This document shows, one piece after another, positions 58,600 to 64,000 of a stretch of DNA of 64,000 bases; the stretch's first letter is position 1; each line of letters starts with the position of its first letter. The DNA is from Tachypleus tridentatus (Eukaryota; Arthropoda; Merostomata; Xiphosura; Limulidae). The notes beneath the pieces are model-generated. The model had not been told where the DNA came from. It searched no databases and was given only the letters and a program-made list of their open reading frames with translations. The position numbers and the translations under genes were made by a program. The stretch lies in assembly GCF_004210375.1 (NCBI RefSeq), contig NC_134834.1:155081290-155145289 (forward strand). Direction: 5' to 3'.

Positions 58600-59685
58600 C
58601 TTTTGAAGCGCCCCCTTAAAATAAGTTTGTTGAGATGTCTAACATCGACGTGGTATTGAGTGTGGCTCATCAATGTAACTTTTTTATGTATAAAACTTGC
58701 ATACTTACTTACCGCTCAGCCTCTGGGGGTCCGCCAGGGCACCTTCTTTGTTAACGATAATTTCGACAGAAGGCGTTCCAACGGACTAATAGTGCAGGAA
58801 AGTTTTAATTGTCGTGTTCAGTAAGAAAAGGTAAATATAGGTGTTTTTTTTTGTTTTAGAGAAAAGAATGTTGTGCTTTTCGCTGTAACCACCGCGGGAA
58901 ATCGAGCCCCAAATATGAGCGTTCTATCAGTGGACATAAATATAGCATATTAAGTTGTGGTTATTTTACATGACACTTATTTGTATTCCAGGAAAAGAAA
59001 TACACAGTCCAGTGATTAAACAGACACCCACTCCCGAAAGAATCCAGTTTTATTAAATGAACAAACATAAAACTAAAGTAGAATATTTTCCATCTTTGGA
59101 CACAGTTATTTTCTCTTCTTGACTGACTTTCGGGAAATTATCGGAAAATTGGAATATTTTATAGTCAGGATGAAATGTCTTAATGTTTGTTGCTTTCCGT
59201 TTTGCCGTAAACGTATAAAGACAATATAGTTTTTAAAACCAAACAAAAAGTTTTCAATGTTACAAGCAGAAAGTAACTGATACCTTTATAGACAAATTAA
59301 ATTAGCTGGAGAACTTTTGAAAATTAAAATTTTGTTTTACTACTTAAAATGACAAGATTACTAAGATTTACTAATCTTTGTGGTAAGAACATTAAATAAG
59401 ATTTTATAGACAAATTAAATTAACCGGAGAACTTTTGAAAACTAGAGTTTATTTCACGACTTGAAATGGTAAGTAAAGTGAACATTTACATTTCACACTA
59501 ATAGCTTTTAAGAAAAGAAAAAAAAGATTGTGTAATATTCTCCTTGTGTTTTTTAATAAGTGGATTTTCATTTACAGTGCATTAGTTTATACAGGCGATG
59601 ACTGATAGTGTTTTTAAGGCTCTTGCTACTGCTTGCACAAACTCAGGTAAAAGAAATGCTAAGTAAAAGGAAATTTTTCTTTTCG
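58600..59685. other. AT-rich intergenic DNA, nothing recognised
   Basis: An imperfect direct repeat (ATAGACAAATTAAATTA...GGAGAACTTTTGAAAA at about 59,288 and 59,406) is present. No gene seen. Confidence 0.45.
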
Positions 59686-59822
59686 ACCTTTTAAGGTTAA
59701 TCTCAAGATGACCTAGGAAGTTCGGAATATTGTTCTGTACTTTATTTTAATTGAAGTTTTAATACCCATAATAACAGTCTTGAGAATACGTTTTTACTTG
59801 AAGTAGGTTTCTCGTCATCACG
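59686..59822 (+). repeat. Hairpin-core dispersed repeat, copy f
   Basis: CTCAAGATGACCTAGGAAGTT, CTGTACTTTATTTTAATTG, TTTTAATACCCATAATAAC and GGTTTCTCGTCATCACGA. The core GAAAC block is eroded to GGAATATTG. Confidence 0.75.
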
Positions 59823-59893
59823 ATATAAAATCTCTTACACTAAAAGCCGCAACGTTGATTTTCGTTTTCCTTTTTTAAGATTCCTAGTTGAGC

Positions 59894-60104
59894 GGCCCAG
59901 CATGGCCAGGTGGTTAAGGCACTCGACTAGTAATCTTAGGGTCGCGGGCTCGAATTCCCGTCACACCAAACATGCTCATCCTTTTAGCAGTGGGGGCGTT
60001 ATAATGTGTCAGTCAATCCTACTATTCGTTGGTAAAAGAGTAGTCCAAGAGTTGGCGGTTGGTGGTGATGACTAGCTGCCCTCCCTCTAGTCTTACACTG
60101 TTAA
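59894..60104 (+). mobile_element. SINE family A, 3'-truncated
   Basis: GGCCCAGCATGGCC head and body to CTTACACTGTTAAATTA, where it joins directly to a LINE ORF1 reading. Confidence 0.9.
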
Positions 60105-60107
60105 ATT

Positions 60108-60512
60108 ACACGGCAAACTATAAAGGTTGGCGAAAATATAAATGAATTAAAACACATATATGAAAATCAAAACACACACAAACAAGAACAACCAAAACCA
60201 CTTACTACTCAGAAACCTGAAAACATAACTTTCACCGCAAGCACACAAGTAAACTCATACGCTGCATTAGTCGGAAAAACATTACACAGTCAAGAAAAAC
60301 CACCAATAACATGTGAATATTTACCCAAAACTACTGAAGACGAGCACAAAACCACACCAATGAACATTGAAAATACACTGACTGATGCCATTACATCTAC
60401 TTTTTCTGAAATAATTGCCGAATACACTAAACCTAGTAATGTAAACAATTTAATAGACATAGTCATTAAAGCATTTATGAAAACATCCAAAAACACCTAC
60501 CACAGATTGTAA
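60108..60512 (+). pseudogene. C-terminal part of a LINE ORF1 (135 codons open)
   Basis: One frame is open from the SINE junction to TAA at 60,510-60,512. It is rich in Thr, Lys, Asn and Pro, with QVNSYAALVGKTLHSQEKPP and NVNNLIDIVIKAFMK, the kind of low-complexity linker and helical end seen in Jockey-type ORF1 proteins. ORF2-like endonuclease blocks follow it, supporting the call. The 5' part is missing. Confidence 0.55.
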
Positions 60513-60529
60513 CATACATCATGAACTCT

Positions 60530-60880
60530 ATCAATCATAGGTAAATTTGCAGTATTACACATCAACATCCAAAAACTTGAGATTGAAGATATAACCAACA
60601 CTATAAAACCAAATGAATCAGTAGCAATAGATGTAAGAAGTCAAAATAACACCGAAGTTACAGTGGCGGGCATTTACTGCTCGCCTAAATATATACATAA
60701 ATTTATAACCGAAACCAATATGATTCTGCTAAATGATGCAACACCGACACGTCTCGTACACCAGTGTCTTACGCCTGTGCTCATATAATATGTGTCAAAA
60801 ATTCGTAAGCTTCTCAGTTGGTCACAACATGGATAGTGACCACCTTCCAGTCTGGTGTATCTTCAGTCCCACCCCCCACT
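60530..60880 (+). pseudogene. LINE endonuclease remnant
   Basis: AVLHINIQKLEIEDI (about 60,552), then ESVAIDVRSQNNTEVTVAGI and YCSPKYIHKF (about 60,619-60,700). After a gap come LNDATPTRLVHQ (about 60,729) and, near 60,830, SDHLPVWCIFS (catalytic Asp-His block). The order fits a Jockey-type AP endonuclease with internal deletions and stops. Nothing of the reverse transcriptase follows. It may belong to the same lineage as the remnant at 34,691. Confidence 0.65.
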
Positions 60881-61737
60881 TAAACAAAATTAAAGTAAAA
60901 TATAAATTAAATTACAATAAAGTTATAGGACAGGTTTATTGTGACAAAAGTGTTAGTGTAAGTTTTCGATACTTATTGTGTTATACATACCCTTTTAGCA
61001 CTGTTTGTGCACTAAATTGCTTGTGGGTTCATAAACTTATTGGTTACAGGACCCTTAGTAATGCACGAGTCACACACAAACATTTAAACAATATTACTTG
61101 TAATTCTACTACATACTGCAGAGGTTTCTTCTATACTATACATAGAAAGTAAAATATTTCATCAAATGTCTTTGGTAAGTTCTTTATAAGTGTTGTAAAA
61201 ACATAATATTACTCAATGTAATATGGTGTACAAACTACACTTGTAATGATCAATACAAGTCCATAATTTAAGGGTTAATTTTTATACACAGTTTTTTTCT
61301 GTCTTTTGTTACCACATATTATAAACTTTTGGTAAAGGGAACATTAAAGTTCAGGTTATATTTTTAATCTCCAATGACCTTATTAAATTTTACTATTAAC
61401 TGTTTCAAAGTTTACAAATTATTTTGCTCTTTATGTGTAGTTTAACATGCTTTCTGGAATTCTTCACTTATTTTTAAATAGTTGATAAAGTTTCTTAAAC
61501 TATTAAATTCTGTGATTATCTTTAAGAGGTCTTGTCAATGAATTAAAAGTGTCATGTTTTATATATTCATTTCTAGTATCACATATGTGAATCTTGTGGA
61601 ATCTTAAGCACGATACCTAGTATGGCTACAGCTGCAAATTGGTTGATCTCATTAAATTGTTCACAGCAAGGCATAAAAACAATAAAAAAAGTCTCTGATG
61701 GCTAACAGATTATCACAGATGAATAGACTCTTCTATC
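60881..61737. other. AT-rich DNA, nothing recognised
   Basis: The 139-codon + frame at 60,733-61,152 begins in the LINE remnant and runs on into AT-rich DNA by chance. Confidence 0.4.
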
Positions 61738-61803
61738 CTCTGATACCCATACCAGCCGTTCTGAGATGCATATCTATTTCAAGTGGGTTTCTTGTCATCA
61801 AGA
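61738..61803 (+). repeat. Hairpin-core dispersed repeat, copy g (3' part only)
   Basis: TGATACCCATACCAGCCGTTC, GAGATGCATATC and CAAGTGGGTTTCTTGTCATC. The hairpin part is absent. Confidence 0.75.
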
Positions 61804-62402
61804 AGGTACGATATAAATGCCTTCTTAGTATTTGGTGCAGTAACATGATGTTCCTGGAGAAAGTAAGTTCGTAACCCAACGTTTGACCCTAAAAATCTAT
61901 TCACATCAGTTTCAGAATCATATGAAAGTGTACCAAGAGTACAATGAACAATCACTTGGTTCATAAACTGCAGCTCACAGTGTTGGTATACATTAAGCGC
62001 TATTGTTGCAATAAACCAGTGAATCTCCTTAGAAAAGATACGGTATAAACACTTTCTTATGTTAAGAGTGATGAAAAAATTTGGGGACATCAGTTTCAGA
62101 TAGAACTATACCAAAAGTCTGCAGTTGAGTAGATACAGGTACATTACATTTAAAAGCAAAGGGTTAATACCAGATTGAAGGTTTGGAGAAGAAATTTCCA
62201 TTTTATTTTGAGTGGTGTAACCTTGAAGTGTTGCATACAGACTATTTCCCTTAAAATCTCAGTGCCTTCAGAGAAAAATTAGTGTGGGAATGGTTGTATC
62301 AAAACATCAAGGAAGAGGGGGTATCAGTGAAGGTGGAACATCAACATGATGGCTGATTACTGCTTGTCATTGAAACAATATGCTAGAGATGCAATACATA
62401 AG
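61804..62402. other. AT-rich DNA, nothing recognised
   Basis: The - strand frame at 61,779-62,090 overlaps repeat g and has no family features. An imperfect duplication of GGTACGATATAAATGCCTTCTTA-type sequence occurs at about 61,805 and 62,037. Confidence 0.4.
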
Positions 62403-62672
62403 CTTGTTTGTTTTTAATTTCAAGCAAAGCACCAAAAGGGTTATCTGTGCTAGTCACCTACTTTAGCATTGAAAGACTGAAGGGAATGCAGCTAGTCCTA
62501 GTCATTACCTCCCAGTGTCAAATTTTGGGCAACTATATTACCAAAGTGGGATTGACCATAACATTAAAATGCACCCATAGAGGAAATGGCAATCATGCTT
62601 AGTGGGACAAGGATTCAAATCCACAACCCACAGGTTACAAGTTCACCACTCTAATCACCTGGCCATGCCAAG
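62403..62672 (-). mobile_element. SINE family A, old diverged copy
   Basis: The reverse complement preserves CTTGGCATGGCCAGGTGATT, AACCTGTGGGTTGTGGATTTG, TGGTCAATCCCACTTTGG and GACTAGCTGCATTCCCTTCA. More diverged than other copies, hence older. Confidence 0.85.
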
Positions 62673-63069
62673 ACTCTCAATATACAAAATTAACACTTAG
62701 ATTTCACAAAAGAATTAGAATAAGTGAGGATGCATATTTAGTTTGCATCAATAGTCTTCCATTTTTTTTCTGCATGTTTGTATTTATGTTAACAAACATA
62801 ACAATAAAAAATGTTCATTGTGGTAAACAAAATAGTAATTCGATCTAAGACTATAATAGAAAATATTTGTGAAATCAGTTTCATGTTGTTAGTTATTTAA
62901 CATTTTAACGAAACATTAAAAGTTTATTTTTGTTTGTTTGTTTATGGTATACCAAATCTGTTTAATAAAAGTGATTATTCTACATCATACACATTTTGTT
63001 AAATTAGTATCTGTAAACAGTGCTGTGTAAACATGTTAGGACAAGGGAATATTTTGTAATTCTTTCCAT
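62673..63069. other. AT-rich DNA, nothing recognised
   Basis: Low-complexity AT-rich sequence with a (TTTG)n run near 62,932. Confidence 0.45.
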
Positions 63070-63782
63070 TTTATGAGTTCAAGTTTGAAATATTTCATTC
63101 AAAATGTGTGTTGTACGTCAGGCAGAAGAAAGGTGAAAGATACTTACCTCAATACATGGCACCTACTATGAAACACTGGAGAAGCAGTGTGATAGTTTGG
63201 GTGTGTGTTTATGCTGAGGCGATAGTAGATATTTCAAAATAGATGAAATAAAAGATTAGCACAAGTACTGATCCATCATGGTATATCCAGTGGTTTACTT
63301 GGTAACTAATTCTACTACCAAGAAGATAATGACTCCAAAAGCTCTTCCCACCTATGCAGAAATTACTTAGCCAAGAAACAAGCTGTTAGATTCATTCAAA
63401 TAACATAGTTACCCCAATGAGCTCCTATTTCAACCTAATTGAGCAGATCTGGGATATGATAGATTAAAAAAACTTTACAAATCAAAAGTTACTTCCAAAG
63501 AAACTTTATGGCAGTGTATTAAGACCATATGAAGTAAACTCCCATAGGATACTTTGATTAAATATCTTACAACAATACCTGAAAGACAGTCTGCAGTTAT
63601 TAAAGCAAAGAGTGGGGTACACAAAACATTAACTGTTTGCTGAACTCAAGCACTTCCACTGAGATTCTGTTCTATTAAATATAAAGGTTAATAAAATTGA
63701 AGTTTCACCATACATTGTTTTTCATATGGAGCCAAAAATCTAATTTTTGACTTTATTCTTCTGACACTTTTGTACAGTACTG
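63070..63782 (+). pseudogene. 3' part of a second Tc1-type transposon
   Basis: The + strand reads FKFEIFHSK (about 63,079), YLPQYMAPTMKHW (about 63,142), SVIVWVCV, then QEDNDSK (about 63,324, second catalytic Asp), LIEQIWDMID (about 63,437, third acidic residue) and ERQSAVIKAKSG-like coding near 63,580. The block order is that of a Tc1-family transposase with many stops and shifts. The right end GACACTTTTGTACAGTACTG at 63,763-63,782 looks like a Tc1-type terminus; the next bases are TG, where TA would be expected. The left half is missing. It is a different subfamily from the element at 20,312. Confidence 0.75.
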
Positions 63783-64000
63783 TGATACAAGTTTAATATT
63801 TATAAAGGGTATGGCATTCCAAAAACATGTTGACAACTGGAAATTAAGTAATTCCACATCAAAATACAACTCTCTAACATGATTTTATAAACAAGGCCAA
63901 ATCAAGTGCCCTGTAAATTATACAATTATTCTAGAAGAATATATAATTAACCCTCTGTAAGAAAATGTCTTCAAGTTTTCAGTTTCTACTGATAAAAATA
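63783..64000. other. AT-rich DNA to the window end
   Basis: Nothing recognised. Confidence 0.5.

Noticed and set aside
60733-61152. 139-codon + strand frame
   Set aside because: It starts inside the endonuclease remnant in a different frame and continues into AT-rich DNA; no family features.

Overview
This is eukaryotic, AT-rich, gene-poor animal DNA. The best guess is a chelicerate, probably a horseshoe crab. That guess rests on my recollection of the tRNA-headed SINE (more than 15 copies here, ending in a (AAAC)n tail) and of the Jockey/I-type LINE; no search was possible. Only one host gene is clearly supported: a histone H4 gene with an intron and a polyadenylation signal (27,212-27,940). 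It looks like a replication-independent (replacement) H4.

Most of the rest is a pile-up of mobile elements. 1-1,375: 3' end of a LINE. 4,760-10,560: ruins of a Maverick/Polinton-type virus-like element, all on the + strand, in the order family-B DNA polymerase tail, FtsK/HerA-type packaging ATPase, integrase tail, a conserved small protein, a basic protein and a capsid-like protein. It is cut by three SINE-related insertions and a fold-back repeat. 20,312-21,870: a complete but inactivated Tc1-type element with about 212-bp inverted repeats. 31,076-34,103: a complete hAT element with its 8-bp target duplication, itself hit by a Tigger-type MITE. 34,690-36,540: a decayed LINE reverse transcriptase split by a SINE-linker-SINE block. 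38,370-39,912 and 40,815-43,575: two more decayed hAT elements on the - strand. 46,600-48,558: a 5'-truncated Tigger (pogo) element. 51,395-57,535: a nearly full-length but mutated LINE (5' UTR, gag-like ORF1, endonuclease, reverse transcriptase, RNase H). 60,108-60,880: another LINE remnant. 63,070-63,782: the end of a second Tc1-type element.

Nested insertions give a relative chronology. SINEs interrupt the Maverick, LINE and hAT copies and several keep clean target-site duplications, so SINE activity continued after those elements died. One SINE appears to carry 60 bp of flank copied from another SINE locus in this window. Several minisatellites (40, 49, 51, 69 and 29 bp) and a family of short repeats built round a conserved hairpin lie between them.

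Everything else is AT-rich DNA in which I see no convincing gene. Long stretches of that kind are listed so the reader knows they were examined. An unexplained 170-codon open stretch at 23,297-23,806 is the main candidate for an unrecognised coding sequence.
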